A DNA stretch of 64,000 nt. It comes from Castellaniella sp041677825 (lineage in GTDB: Bacteria; Pseudomonadota; Gammaproteobacteria; Burkholderiales; Burkholderiaceae_B). Below the pieces are notes generated by a model, which was not told the DNA's origin, made no database searches, and was given only the letters and a program-made list of their open reading frames with translations. This document shows positions 8,664-17,603 of the stretch, in pieces. Position 1 is the first letter of the stretch. The number at the start of each line of letters is the position of its first letter. The stretch lies in NCBI RefSeq assembly GCF_041677825.1, contig NZ_JBAYPG010000013.1, forward strand, positions 1-64,000, in the 5' to 3' direction. The translations under genes were made by a program, and so were the position numbers.

Positions 8664-9318
8664 AGCCACCAGCGGGCAGGCACGGCCCGGCGGGCAGACA
8701 CAGCGCCTGGTGCGCAAACACCCCGACGAATTGCTGGTGGGGCTGGTGTCGATATCCGATCGCGCGTTTGCTGGCCAGTATGCGGACCAGGGTGTGCCGG
8801 CCCTGCGGGCCTGGCTGCAGGACACCATCGTCGGTCCGATGCAGGTGGTCTCGTGCGTGCTGCCCGACGAGCGGGCACAGATTGCCGATACCCTGCGCGG
8901 GCTGGTCGACGATACGGGTTGCGACCTGGTCCTCACCACGGGTGGCACCGGCCCGGCGCCGCGCGACGTCACGCCCGATGCCACGCTCGATGTCGCCACG
9001 CGGGAATTGCCCGGCTTTGCCGAACAGATGCGCCAGGTCAGCCTGCACTTCGTGCCCACGGCCATCCTGTCGCGCCAGGTGGCCGTGCTGCGCGAGTGCC
9101 CGGATGGCCATGCGGCCCTGATCCTGAATCTGCCCGGCCAGCCCCGTGCCATTCGCGAAACGCTCGAAGGCGTGCACGCCAATGCCCAGTCGGCCGGGGT
9201 ATCCGGGGTGTTTGCGGCCGTGCCCTATTGCCTCGACCTCATCGGTGGTCCCTATATCGAGACGCGTCCCGAACGGGTGCAGGCCTTTCGGCCGAAGTCG
9301 GCGCGGCGCCAGCAGTGA
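8656..9318 (+). CDS. mog: Molybdopterin adenylyltransferase family protein (MogA-like)
   Basis: The 220-residue protein belongs to the MoaB/Mog fold, which adenylylates molybdopterin before molybdenum insertion. The family motif LTTGGTGPAPRDVTPDAT lies near residues 98-115, and AALILNLPGQPRAIRE matches the C-terminal conserved part. About 25 residues before the core (TSGQARPGGQTQRLV) look like a flexible extension. The ATG at 8656 lies within the end of accD, indicating translational coupling. No other molybdenum-cofactor genes are in the window. The assignment to Mog rather than MoaB rests on its length and the GGTGPAPRD form. Confidence 0.85.
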   Translation: MPEATSGQARPGGQTQRLVRKHPDELLVGLVSISDRAFAGQYADQGVPALRAWLQDTIVGPMQVVSCVLPDERAQIADTLRGLVDDTGCDLVLTTGGTGPAPRDVTPDATLDVATRELPGFAEQMRQVSLHFVPTAILSRQVAVLRECPDGHAALILNLPGQPRAIRETLEGVHANAQSAGVSGVFAAVPYCLDLIGGPYIETRPERVQAFRPKSARRQQ

Positions 9319-9381
9319 TTCGCATTCCATCTTAAAATCAGCTCAGGCATTTTTCTTACACCATCATCTGGAGGTCTGATC

Positions 9382-10446
9382 ATGGCTCTGGTTTCCATGC
9401 GCCAATTGCTCGATCACGCGGCTGAACACGGCTACGGGATCCCGGCATTCAACGTCAACAACCTGGAGCAGGTTCAAGCCATCATGGAGGCTGCGGCCGA
9501 AACCGACAGCCCGGTGATCATGCAGGCCTCCGCGGGTGCACGCAAGTACGCCGGCGAGGGTTTCCTCAAATACCTGATCCAGGCCGCAGTCGAATCCTAT
9601 CCACACATCCCGGTGGTCATGCACCAGGACCACGGCCAGTCGCCCGATGTCTGCCGTGGAGCCATCGACCTGGGTTTTTCCAGCGTCATGATGGACGGCT
9701 CGCTGATGGCCGATGGCAAGACCATCTCTTCATACGAATACAATCTCGAGGTCACCCGCAAGGTCGTGCAGATGGCACATCCGCTGGGTATCACGGTCGA
9801 GGGCGAGCTCGGCTGCCTGGGATCGCTCGAAACCATGAAGGGCGACAAGGAAGACGGCCACGGCGCCGAGGGCACCATGACGCGCGAGCAGTTGCTCACC
9901 GACCCCGAACAGGCGGCCGATTTCGTCCAGCAGACCCAGCTGGATGCGCTCGCAATTGCGGTCGGCACCAGCCACGGGGCCTACAAGTTCACCCGCAAGC
10001 CCACGGGCGACATCCTGTCCATCCAGCGCGTCAAGGAGATCCACGCGCGCCTGCCCAATACCCATCTGGTCATGCATGGCAGCTCCAGCGTGCCCCAGGA
10101 ACTGCTGGCAGAGATCCGTGAATTCGGCGGCGACATGAAAGAAACCTATGGCGTCCCGATCGAAGAACTCCAGGAAGCCATTCGGCACGGGGTGCGCAAG
10201 GTCAATATCGATACCGACATCCGCCTGGCCATGACCGGTGCAATCCGTCGTTTCCTGTTCGAGAGCCCGGCGAAATTCGACCCGCGTGAATACCTCAAGC
10301 CGGCGCGCGAGGCCGCCAGGAAGGTCTGCCTGGCACGTTACGAACAATTCGGTACGGCTGGTCATGCGTCCAGGATCAAGCCGGTCCCGCTCTCCGACAT
10401 GGCTGCGCGGTATGCATCGGGCGAACTGCGCCAGCTGGTGAAATAA
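9382..10446 (+). CDS. fba: Fructose-bisphosphate aldolase, class II (Calvin-cycle subtype)
   Basis: The 354-residue zinc aldolase interconverts fructose-1,6-bisphosphate with glyceraldehyde-3-phosphate and dihydroxyacetone phosphate, and is likely also to accept sedoheptulose bisphosphate. VVMHQDHGQ holds the catalytic aspartate D83 and zinc ligand H84. The second and third ligand regions are AIAVGTSHGAYKF and LVMHGSSSVP. Sequence style and length match the CbbA-like class II group common in Burkholderiales. A good ribosome-binding site (GGAGG, 9371-9375) precedes it. purC starts six bases after its stop, so it heads the fba-purC-purE-purK-tsaC unit. Confidence 0.95.
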   Translation: MALVSMRQLLDHAAEHGYGIPAFNVNNLEQVQAIMEAAAETDSPVIMQASAGARKYAGEGFLKYLIQAAVESYPHIPVVMHQDHGQSPDVCRGAIDLGFSSVMMDGSLMADGKTISSYEYNLEVTRKVVQMAHPLGITVEGELGCLGSLETMKGDKEDGHGAEGTMTREQLLTDPEQAADFVQQTQLDALAIAVGTSHGAYKFTRKPTGDILSIQRVKEIHARLPNTHLVMHGSSSVPQELLAEIREFGGDMKETYGVPIEELQEAIRHGVRKVNIDTDIRLAMTGAIRRFLFESPAKFDPREYLKPAREAARKVCLARYEQFGTAGHASRIKPVPLSDMAARYASGELRQLVK

Positions 10447-10452
10447 GTCGCG

Positions 10453-11340
10453 ATGCGCACCCTGCTGCAGTCCGAAATCCGCTCCTTGCCGCTGCTGGGG
10501 CGCGGCAAGGTGCGCGACATGTATGCGGTGGGCGACGATCGCCTGCTGATCGTCGCCACCGACCGTATTTCAGCCTTCGACGTCATTCTGGATGATCCGA
10601 TTCCCGGCAAGGGGCATGTGCTGACGGCGCTGACCGAGTTCTGGTTGCAGCGTCTGGGGCATCTGGTGCCTACGCATGCCACGGGCATCGCGCCCGAAGA
10701 GGTCGTGGCGCCCGATGAGCGCGATCAGGTGGCTGGCCGCGCCATGGTGGTCAAGCGTCTCCAGCCCATTCTGGTCGAAGCCGTGGTGCGTGGCTATCTG
10801 ATCGGCTCGGGATACAAGGACTACAGGGCCGATGGGGCGGTGTGTGGCGTCGCGCTCCCGTCCGGCCTGCGTCTGGCTGACAGGCTGCCCGAGCCCATTT
10901 TCACACCGGCGGCGAAGGCCGAATTCGGTCAGCATGATGAGAATGTCGATTTTGCCTACGTGGTGGCCCAGGTGGGCCATGCCCTGGCCCACGAGATGCG
11001 CCGGGTCACGCTGGCCCTGTATGCCGAAGCCGCTCGCCATGCACTGGCGCGGGGCATTCTGATTGCGGATACGAAGTTCGAGTTCGGCGTCGACGCCCAC
11101 GGTACCCTGCACCTGATGGACGAGGTCCTGACGCCGGATTCATCCCGGTTCTGGCTCGCGGAGGCCTGGCAACCGGGGGCCAACCCGCCCTCATTCGACA
11201 AGCAGTTCGTGCGCGACTGGCTCGAAACCCAGGCCTGGAACAAGACCGCACCGGCACCGCGCCTGCCGGCCGACATCATTTCACAGACGGCCGCCAAGTA
11301 CCAAGACGCCCTCGAACGCCTCACTGGGGTCGACGCATGA
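10453..11340 (+). CDS. purC: SAICAR synthase (phosphoribosylaminoimidazole-succinocarboxamide synthase)
   Basis: The 295-residue ATP-dependent ligase joins aspartate to CAIR in de novo purine synthesis. The N-terminal nucleotide-binding part GRGKVRDMYAVGDDRLLIV (about 16-34) and the later LIADTKFEFG and DEVLTPDSSRFW motifs identify the family. This is the long form of about 295 residues. Its TGA overlaps the purE ATG by four bases. The set purC, purE and purK covers two consecutive steps around CAIR. Confidence 0.97.
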   Translation: MRTLLQSEIRSLPLLGRGKVRDMYAVGDDRLLIVATDRISAFDVILDDPIPGKGHVLTALTEFWLQRLGHLVPTHATGIAPEEVVAPDERDQVAGRAMVVKRLQPILVEAVVRGYLIGSGYKDYRADGAVCGVALPSGLRLADRLPEPIFTPAAKAEFGQHDENVDFAYVVAQVGHALAHEMRRVTLALYAEAARHALARGILIADTKFEFGVDAHGTLHLMDEVLTPDSSRFWLAEAWQPGANPPSFDKQFVRDWLETQAWNKTAPAPRLPADIISQTAAKYQDALERLTGVDA

Positions 11341-11873
11341 GCACCCCCGCGGCGGTGCAGCCTGGCATGCCTGCCGATGGTGCCGTGGCCGTCGGGCTGG
11401 TCATGGGCTCGTCCAGCGATTGGGCCACCATGCAGCATGCCGCAGCCGTGCTCGATGAATTTTCCATTTCCTACGAGACCCGGGTGGTCTCGGCCCACCG
11501 CATGCCCCTCGATATGGTTGACTATGGCCGGCAGGCCCTGGCCAGGGGCCTGCGAGCCATCGTGGCCGGGGCGGGGGGCGCGGCGCATCTGCCGGGCATG
11601 CTGGCCGCCCTGACACCGGTGCCCGTATTCGGGGTGCCCGTGGCATCCCGGCACCTGCATGGTGAAGATTCCCTCCTGTCCATCGTGCAGATGCCGCGCG
11701 GGATACCGGTGGCCACGTTTGCCATCGGTGAGGCCGGCGCAGCCAATGCGGCGCTGCATGTCGTTGCCAATCTGGCCATCCATGATCCGGGCCTGATGCA
11801 GAGGCTGCAGGCGTATCGTGCGCGGCAGACTGAATTCGCACGGGCCATGGTCGTGCCTCCGGAGCCGGCATGA
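11337..11873 (+). CDS. purE: N5-carboxyaminoimidazole ribonucleotide mutase
   Basis: The 178-residue class I PurE moves the carboxyl group of N5-CAIR to C4. The phosphate loop MGSSSDWATMQ (about 22-32), VVSAHRMP and AGAGGAAHLPG are all present. About 20 variable residues precede the core. purK, which makes its substrate, starts inside its stop codon (ATGA overlap), fitting the two-step PurK/PurE route rather than the animal-type single enzyme. Confidence 0.97.
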   Translation: MSTPAAVQPGMPADGAVAVGLVMGSSSDWATMQHAAAVLDEFSISYETRVVSAHRMPLDMVDYGRQALARGLRAIVAGAGGAAHLPGMLAALTPVPVFGVPVASRHLHGEDSLLSIVQMPRGIPVATFAIGEAGAANAALHVVANLAIHDPGLMQRLQAYRARQTEFARAMVVPPEPA

Positions 11874-13033
11874 ACGCTCTTGCGCCGTTGCCCTCCGGCA
11901 GCTGGTTGGGGGTACTGGGCGGCGGTCAGCTGGGTCGCATGTTCTGTCAGGCCGCCCAGGCGCTGGGCTACCGCGTCGCGGTGCTCGATCCGGCACCTGA
12001 CGGCCCGGCTGCGCGCGTGGCCGATCAGCATCTGCAGGCCGCCTATGACGATCGCGCCGCGCTCGAACAGCTGGCCCGGCGCTGTGTGGCCCTGACCACC
12101 GAATTCGAGAACGTGCCGGCGGACAGCCTGCAGTATCTGGCCCGTACACGGGTCACGGCGCCATCCGCCCGGGCGGTGGCCATTGCACAGGATCGCATCC
12201 AGGAAAAGACCTGGTTCCAGGCCGCGGGTGTCGCCGTGGCGGCGCATGCCGCCATTGGTTCGGATGCCGATCTGTCCTCCTGTTCCCCAGCGCTGTTTCC
12301 GGGCATACTCAAGACCAGCCGCCTGGGATACGACGGCAAGGGGCAGGTCCACGTGCAGGATGCCGCCGCCGGTCGTGCAGCGTTCGCGCAGTTGCAGCGC
12401 GTACCCTGCATTCTCGAGGCGCTGCAGCCACTCGACCATGAAATCTCGGTGATCGTGGTGCGCGGTCGCAATGGCCAGGCTGTGGCCTATCCCGCCATCC
12501 GCAACCGGCACCGCGATGGCATTCTGGCGGTCTCGCTCTGTGATGGTTCGGTTCCGGCCGACCTGGCTGCTGAAGCCGGGCGCCTGGCGATGCAGGTGGC
12601 CAGGCATCTGGATTATCACGGGGTATTGTGCATCGAGTTCTTCGTGCTCGAGGGGGGGCGCTTGCTGGCCAATGAGATGGCGCCGCGGCCCCACAACAGC
12701 GGGCATCTGACGCAGGATGCCTGTCTGGTGAGCCAGTTCGAGCATCAGGCCCGGGTGCTTGCGGGTCTGCCGCTGGGCGACACGGGCCTGCTGTGCCCGG
12801 CGGCCATGGTCAATCTGCTCGGTGATCTCTGGCAGGGCACCGAGGGTGAGCCTGTCGAACCCGACTGGGCAGCGGTATTGCAGGTTCCAGGAACCCGTCT
12901 GCATCTGTATGGCAAGGACGCGCCGCGCGTGGGGCGCAAGATGGGGCATGTGAACATTCTTGCGCCTACGGCGGCCAGCCTGCATGAACGGGTCGCACAG
13001 GTCATGGGCGTACTGGGTCTGCCGCATGCCTGA
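11870..13033 (+). CDS. purK: N5-carboxyaminoimidazole ribonucleotide synthase
   Basis: The 387-residue ATP-grasp enzyme carboxylates AIR with bicarbonate and ATP to N5-CAIR. An N-terminal Rossmann-like part (GVLGGGQLGRMFCQAA), the ATP-grasp core (ILKTSRLGYDGKGQ, VEFFV-type glutamate in LCIEFFVLEG) and NEMAPRPHNSGHLT near residue 270 identify it. Its last eight bases overlap tsaC, continuing the run of coupled genes. Confidence 0.97.
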   Translation: MNALAPLPSGSWLGVLGGGQLGRMFCQAAQALGYRVAVLDPAPDGPAARVADQHLQAAYDDRAALEQLARRCVALTTEFENVPADSLQYLARTRVTAPSARAVAIAQDRIQEKTWFQAAGVAVAAHAAIGSDADLSSCSPALFPGILKTSRLGYDGKGQVHVQDAAAGRAAFAQLQRVPCILEALQPLDHEISVIVVRGRNGQAVAYPAIRNRHRDGILAVSLCDGSVPADLAAEAGRLAMQVARHLDYHGVLCIEFFVLEGGRLLANEMAPRPHNSGHLTQDACLVSQFEHQARVLAGLPLGDTGLLCPAAMVNLLGDLWQGTEGEPVEPDWAAVLQVPGTRLHLYGKDAPRVGRKMGHVNILAPTAASLHERVAQVMGVLGLPHA

Positions 13034-14087
13034 GGTCGACGCCAGACGCATACTCGAAGCCGCCCAGCGTCTGGAGCAGGGGCGTCTGGTCGCCTTCCCC
13101 ACAGAAACCGTGTACGGGCTTGGGGCGGATGCCGAAAACCCGCAGGCAGTGGCCCACTTGTATGCCATCAAGGGTCGGCCCGCCAGTCATCCCGTGATCG
13201 TCCATTTGTCACCCGAAACGGATCCGGCGTACTGGGCCGGTCACCTGTCGCCGGTGGCACAGCGCCTGATCTCGGCGTTCTGGCCCGGGCCGTTGACATT
13301 GATCCTGCCACGTGCCGCGCACATTCCGGATGTGGTCAGTGGCGGGCAGGACAGTATCGGCCTGCGCTGCCCTTCGCATCCCGTTGCGCAGATGCTGCTG
13401 CATGCATTCGCGGGGCTCAAGCCGCACGGTCAGGGGGGGGTTGCCGCGCCATCGGCCAATCTGTTCGGTCACGTGTCGCCCACCCGGGCTGCGCATGTAC
13501 GACGCGAGTTCCCGACGCTGGATGAGCAGGCTTTGATGATTCTGGATGGCGGCGAGGCCGAGGTCGGTATCGAATCCACCATTCTGGACGTGTCGCGTCT
13601 GGAGTCCGGCCGGCCCCCCGTATTGCTCAGGCCGGGCCAGATCGGCACGGTGCAGCTGGCAGACATACTGGGTGAACCGCCGGCCAGCCCCGATGCGGGC
13701 GCGCCCCGGGCATCCGGTTCGCTCAAGGCGCATTACGCACCTCGCACACCCCTGCAGATCCAGTCCCGAGTGGCCTTGCAGGGGTGGCTCGATGCACGGC
13801 GAGGTCATGCTGCGGCCCGGGCGGCAACGGCACATCCGGGCCCCGAGGCGCATGTGCCCCGGGTCGCCATCATCGGCCTGGGGCCGGCCCCGGGCCCCTT
13901 GCCGCCCGGGGTGCAGTGGGTGGCCCTGCCTGCAGATCCGGCCGTCTATGCACACCGCCTGTACGCCTTGCTGCGCGAACTGGATGAGGCCGGTCTGCAG
14001 CAGATCCTGCTGCAGGAACTGCCTGACGAGGCGCTTTGGCAAGGTGTGAACGATCGCATTACCCGGGCGGCGGCCGCGTTTTCCTGA
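13026..14087 (+). CDS. tsaC: L-threonylcarbamoyladenylate synthase (Sua5/YwlC/YrdC family)
   Basis: The 353-residue protein makes threonylcarbamoyl-AMP for the t6A modification of ANN-decoding tRNAs. The YrdC-like domain spans about residues 15-210, with PTETVYGLGADA and AIKGRPASHPVIVH. A linker with SGSLKAHYAPRTPL leads to a C-terminal Sua5 domain to about 350, so this is the long Sua5 form rather than short TsaC. The start at 13026 lies within the end of purK. The TcdA dehydratase at 16735 cyclises t6A further, so two steps of that modification are encoded here. Confidence 0.93.
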   Translation: MPEVDARRILEAAQRLEQGRLVAFPTETVYGLGADAENPQAVAHLYAIKGRPASHPVIVHLSPETDPAYWAGHLSPVAQRLISAFWPGPLTLILPRAAHIPDVVSGGQDSIGLRCPSHPVAQMLLHAFAGLKPHGQGGVAAPSANLFGHVSPTRAAHVRREFPTLDEQALMILDGGEAEVGIESTILDVSRLESGRPPVLLRPGQIGTVQLADILGEPPASPDAGAPRASGSLKAHYAPRTPLQIQSRVALQGWLDARRGHAAARAATAHPGPEAHVPRVAIIGLGPAPGPLPPGVQWVALPADPAVYAHRLYALLRELDEAGLQQILLQELPDEALWQGVNDRITRAAAAFS

Positions 14088-14161
14088 AACACGGCCCTGA
14101 AACCGCGCGCGGCCCAGGCGCTGGGGCAGGGCCTGACGAGGCTGGAAGGCTCGGCTGGCGC

Positions 14162-14189
14162 TTGAAATACGCCGGTATGCGGTTAAACT
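14162..14189 (+). promoter_or_regulatory. Probable sigma70 promoter of the MaoC-fold gene
   Basis: TTGAAA (14162-14167) and TAAACT (14184-14189) are spaced by 16 bases, about 50 bases upstream of the start at 14240. AGGAAG at 14230-14235 is a good ribosome-binding site. Motif match only. Confidence 0.5.
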
Positions 14190-14239
14190 GATCTGTTGAC
14201 CGCTTATTTTCACAAGGTATTCATAGTCAGGAAGAACAT

Positions 14240-14677
14240 ATGAAATTCAACGAATTCGAACCCGGCATGGTCATCAAGCATGGTCCGGTTACCGTCGATG
14301 AGGCCACCATGCTCGAATTTGCCCGGGCGTACGATCCGCAATGGTTTCATATCGATGCCGAGCGGGCCAAAAAGGGGCGCTGGGGTGGCCTGATTGCAAG
14401 CGGTTGGCTCACCTGCGGGCTGGCCATGCGTCTGGCGGCCGAGTCCGTCCTCGAGGGGTCCGAGTGCTTTGGCTCTCCCGGGCTGGATCGCATCCGCTGG
14501 ATGGCGCCCGTGCGGGCAGGAGACGCGCTGCGCCTCGAGGCCACCGTCGATTCGAAGCGGGTGTCCTCATCGCGCGATGATCTCGGCATCATGCGCTGGA
14601 CCTGGCGCCTGTTCAACCAGAACGATGAGCAGGTCCTTGAAATCGAGGTCACCAATCTCTTTGAACTCGAAACCTGA
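14240..14677 (+). CDS. MaoC-family (hot-dog fold) acyl dehydratase-like protein
   Basis: The 145-residue protein has the MaoC hydratase pattern: FARAYDPQWFHIDAERAKKG (about 29-48) supplies the candidate aspartate and histidine of the R-specific enoyl-CoA hydratase site, followed by GGLIASGWLTCGLAMRL. Family members hydrate 2-enoyl thioesters; the substrate here is unknown. A role in supplying R-3-hydroxyacyl-CoA for PHA is conceivable given phaZ and phasin in the window, but nothing local proves it. It is monocistronic between tsaC and a convergent operon. Confidence 0.85.
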   Translation: MKFNEFEPGMVIKHGPVTVDEATMLEFARAYDPQWFHIDAERAKKGRWGGLIASGWLTCGLAMRLAAESVLEGSECFGSPGLDRIRWMAPVRAGDALRLEATVDSKRVSSSRDDLGIMRWTWRLFNQNDEQVLEIEVTNLFELET

Positions 14678-14767
14678 GGCGCTGCCTGCAGGGGCCGAGG
14701 GGCCAGTCGGGCAGGTCGTCAAGTCCTGCAGAAAGTAAGATACCCCGGCGAGCGGGCCCGTCGAGTC

Positions 14768-15289
14768 TTACAGGGGTGCGCCGCTGGGGGTCAGGTCGAA
14801 GTCGCCTGCGTGGTAGATCAGCGGCGGCATGCGGTGGTGTCCGCAATGCTCGACCTGGCCGATGAATATCCAGTGATCACCGGCTTCATGCTGGCCGACA
14901 TTGAAGCACTCGAACCAGGCGGCACAATGCTCACCAGCCAGCCTGAGGGTGCCCGAAGGGGTGCGTTTCAGGGGTATTCCGCGAAAGCGGTCGGGTTGTG
15001 ATCCATGGGCAAAGCGGCGCGCCAGTGCGGCCTGGCCAGCTGAAAGCACATGGATCACGTAGCGCTCCAGTTGCCTGTAGATCGGCAATGACAATGCGTT
15101 ATGGGTCAGCGTCCAGAGCACCATGGGCGGGTTCAGTGAGACCGAACTGAACGAACTGATGGTCAGGCCCACGGGTTGGCTGGTTTCAGGGTCTTCGGCC
15201 GTGATGATGGTGACCCCGGTTGGAAAACGCCCAAGCGCCTTGCGGAATTCGGCAGCCGAGAAATCGGCTGGATCTGGGTGTGAGGCCAT
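14768..15289 (-). CDS. Flavin reductase-like FMN-binding split-barrel protein
   Basis: The 173-residue protein belongs to the flavin reductase-like domain family. It begins FRKALGRFPTGVTIIT and continues GLTISSFSSVSLNPPMVLW, the flavin-binding strand and loop typical of HpaC/RutF-like reductases. These use NAD(P)H to reduce free flavin for a partner monooxygenase. No monooxygenase adjoins it, so the partner is unknown. It is the last gene of chaC-pdxH-flavin reductase; pdxH, which makes PLP through an FMN-dependent oxidase, ends six bases upstream. Confidence 0.85.
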   Translation of the reverse strand: MASHPDPADFSAAEFRKALGRFPTGVTIITAEDPETSQPVGLTISSFSSVSLNPPMVLWTLTHNALSLPIYRQLERYVIHVLSAGQAALARRFAHGSQPDRFRGIPLKRTPSGTLRLAGEHCAAWFECFNVGQHEAGDHWIFIGQVEHCGHHRMPPLIYHAGDFDLTPSGAPL

Positions 15290-15295
15290 GCCGTA

Positions 15296-15940
15296 TCAGG
15301 GGGCGATGCGCGTGATGCGCCAGGCGCCGGCATGACCAGCGTCGGCATCCTGGGTATAGACCAGGCGGTCGTGCAAGCGTGAGGGCCGCCCCTGCCAGAA
15401 CTCGAAACGCTGTGCCTGCAGGCAGTAGCCGCCCCAGTAAGGGGGCCGTTGGGGCTCCGTGCCCAGCGTCCGGGCCAGGGCGTCGACTTTGCTGGCCAGG
15501 GCTTCGTGGCTCATTGGCCGGCTCTGTGGAGAGGCCCAGGCACCGATGCGCGACCCCAGCGGGCGACTCTGGTAATAGGCATCGGATTCTTCTGCCTTCA
15601 ATAGGCTGACCCGCCCCTCGATGCGCACCTGGCGCTCGAGTTCCGGCCAGAAGAACAGCAGGCTGGCCTGCGGGTGTGCCGTGAGTGCCTGGCCCTTGCG
15701 GGACTCGTAATTGGTGTAGAAGACGAAGCCGTTCTGGTTTGCTTCCTTGAGCAGCACGATGCGCGCAGACGGCTGGCCATCGGGATCTACCGTAGCCAGC
15801 GCCATGGCTGTGGGTTCGAGGACTTCACTGTGCAGGGCCTGTTCGAGCCACAGCTTGAATTGTTCGAAAGGGTCGGCGAGGGCGTTGGATTCGAGCAATT
15901 CGAATTTCTGGTACGTCTGGCGAATATCAGCGAGCGACAT
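15296..15940 (-). CDS. pdxH: Pyridoxamine 5'-phosphate oxidase
   Basis: The 214-residue FMN enzyme oxidises pyridoxine or pyridoxamine phosphate to PLP. Family motifs are RIVLLKEANQNGFVFYTNY (about 63-81), SRKGQALTAHP and the C-terminal LHDRLVYTQD plus WRITRIAP ending. The start MSLADIRQTYQKFEL at 15940 matches the family and lies 11 bases after the chaC stop. The much longer open frame upstream runs into chaC and is not used. Confidence 0.95.
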   Translation of the reverse strand: MSLADIRQTYQKFELLESNALADPFEQFKLWLEQALHSEVLEPTAMALATVDPDGQPSARIVLLKEANQNGFVFYTNYESRKGQALTAHPQASLLFFWPELERQVRIEGRVSLLKAEESDAYYQSRPLGSRIGAWASPQSRPMSHEALASKVDALARTLGTEPQRPPYWGGYCLQAQRFEFWQGRPSRLHDRLVYTQDADAGHAGAWRITRIAP

Positions 15941-15951
15941 GGGGGATGGGT

Positions 15952-16590
15952 TCAGAGGATTTCGGGGGAGGCCCGCAAGGCCCGTGCGATGGTACCCAGC
16001 TGCGGATCGAGGATGCCCGCCGCTTCCAGGGCCTGGGCGGTCTGCAGCACGTATTCGCTGCAGGGGCCATAACGACCGTGACTGGTGCGCACGATGTGCA
16101 GGATCTGCTCGATCGACAGCCCCGGCACATAGCTGGGATCCTTGCGGTCCATGGTGAAGGCCAGTGCCGAGAGACTGCCCCCGGGTGTCTCGCAAGGCAG
16201 CCAGCGCGGGATGTAGGCGCCGCTGGGCATTTCCCGGCGCCACAGGGCGCGCATGGTGTCGGGTATGCGCCGGGCCGCGATCCGGTAAGCGCGCCCGTCG
16301 CACTGGCCGCCGTGATCCATGCTGAATACCAGGCCCGGGTGTTCGGGCGTACCACGGTTTACCCGCGACCACATGCACAGTGCGCGGTGATACCCCTGGA
16401 CGGTTCCCGGGCGGGCTTCGAGGTAGTCGAATTCGGGGCGCCAGATCAGCGAGCCATACCCGAAGACCCAGAGATCGGATTGCCCGTCCCAGTGACCCAG
16501 TGCCTGGGCGATGGACTGTTCGTGCCAGGCGGCATCACGCAGCTGCAGGGTTTCGGGGGTCGGGGGGGCGACGTACGGATGACTGGGCAT
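15952..16590 (-). CDS. chaC: ChaC-type gamma-glutamylcyclotransferase
   Basis: The 212-residue protein contains the family signature WVFGYGSLIWRP (residues 41-52) and MWSRVNRGTPEHPGLVFS. ChaC enzymes degrade glutathione to 5-oxoproline and cysteinylglycine. The product is predicted cytosolic. It opens the three-gene minus-strand unit with pdxH and a flavin reductase. Upstream on the minus strand is a TACAAT minus-ten-like box at 16633-16628, overlapping the edge of an AAGAC-TT-GTCTT inverted repeat (16635-16646). Confidence 0.9.
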   Translation of the reverse strand: MPSHPYVAPPTPETLQLRDAAWHEQSIAQALGHWDGQSDLWVFGYGSLIWRPEFDYLEARPGTVQGYHRALCMWSRVNRGTPEHPGLVFSMDHGGQCDGRAYRIAARRIPDTMRALWRREMPSGAYIPRWLPCETPGGSLSALAFTMDRKDPSYVPGLSIEQILHIVRTSHGRYGPCSEYVLQTAQALEAAGILDPQLGTIARALRASPEIL

Positions 16591-16634
16591 GCGATTCAGG
16601 GTGCGGTCGGAACTGGGTAACCCCCCTATTGTAA

Positions 16635-16646
16635 AAGACTTGTCTT
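16635..16646. repeat. Short inverted repeat in the chaC/tcdA divergent region
   Basis: AAGAC and GTCTT separated by two bases lie in the 144-base region between the divergent chaC and tcdA genes, next to a TACAAT box reading toward chaC. It could be an operator. Five-base arms are weak evidence. Confidence 0.25.
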
Positions 16647-16734
16647 CGTTTCATTAAAATGGAGCCAGTCGCGCCGGTGGCGCCCACGATGTGAGTGGCA
16701 CCGATGGCACCTGTCACGCCAATAAGACCCTTTC

Positions 16735-17562
16735 ATGTCCTTGTCTGCTTCGTCTCCTGTCCCGCATGCCATGCCCGAAGATCTTGATCCCGACCGGCGC
16801 TTTGGCGCTCTGGACCGTCTGTATGGCGTTGGGTCGAGCGCCACTCTGGCGGGTCGGCATGTCGTGGTGGCGGGAGCAGGGGGGGTCGGGTCGTGGGCGC
16901 TCGAGGCGCTCGCACGTTCGGGGGTGGGCCGACTGACATTGATCGATATGGACCATGTCGCCGAGTCGAATATCAATCGCCAGGTCCAGGCGGTCAGCCG
17001 CAGCCTGGGCCAGGCCAAGGTCGCGGCCATGTCCGCCCGCATCCATGACATCAATCCGGCCTGCATTGCCCAGCAGGTCGATGACTTCATTTCACCGGAC
17101 AACGTGGCGACCCTGATGCAGCAGTATCCCGGGGTCTGGCTCGATTGCACGGATCAGGTCAGTGCGAAACTGGCCATGGTGGTCGAAGCACGTGTACAGG
17201 GCCTGCCATTGTTGGTGTGTGGGGGCGCAGGTGGCAAGACGGACCCCTTCGCCCTGCGGGCGGGCGATCTGTCCCAGGCCACACACGACGCCCTGCTGGC
17301 ACGGATCCGGCAGCAGCTGCGCAAGCACCACGGCTGGCCGCCCGCGCCGGCCGGGGCGGCGCGCAGCCGCCGGCGCGCGCCGCGCATGGGCGTGCACTGC
17401 CTGTGGTTTGGCCAGGAGACCATACGGCCGGCCCAGTGGGGGCCGGGCCACGCAGCGGGCCTGTCGTGTGCGGGTTACGGTTCTGCCGTGACCATCACGG
17501 CGACCATGGGCCTGGCTGCTGCCCATTGGGCCTTGCAGCACGCCCTGGCCGAGGCACCCTGA
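16735..17562 (+). CDS. tcdA: tRNA threonylcarbamoyladenosine dehydratase (TcdA/CsdL)
   Basis: The 275-residue E1-like enzyme uses ATP to cyclise t6A37 of tRNA to ct6A. The nucleotide-binding loop VVVAGAGGVGSWALEALARS lies at about 44-63 and SNINRQVQA follows at about 86. The DCTDQVSAKLAMV segment and a basic stretch before MGVHCLWFGQE are also family-typical. I use the ATG at 16735; a second ATG at 16771 would give a protein 12 residues shorter. No clear ribosome-binding site supports either. It is convergent with uvrA. Confidence 0.92.
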   Translation: MSLSASSPVPHAMPEDLDPDRRFGALDRLYGVGSSATLAGRHVVVAGAGGVGSWALEALARSGVGRLTLIDMDHVAESNINRQVQAVSRSLGQAKVAAMSARIHDINPACIAQQVDDFISPDNVATLMQQYPGVWLDCTDQVSAKLAMVVEARVQGLPLLVCGGAGGKTDPFALRAGDLSQATHDALLARIRQQLRKHHGWPPAPAGAARSRRRAPRMGVHCLWFGQETIRPAQWGPGHAAGLSCAGYGSAVTITATMGLAAAHWALQHALAEAP

Positions 17563-17603
17563 GCCGATGCGCGGCAGGTTCCGTCCCGCAGGGCAAAGAC
17601 GGA

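Noticed and set aside
16621..16717. Collagen-like Gly-Ala-Thr repeat frame on the minus strand
   Set aside because: It covers only a few units in an intergenic stretch with repeated GGCACC words and overlaps the promoter region of tcdA and chaC.
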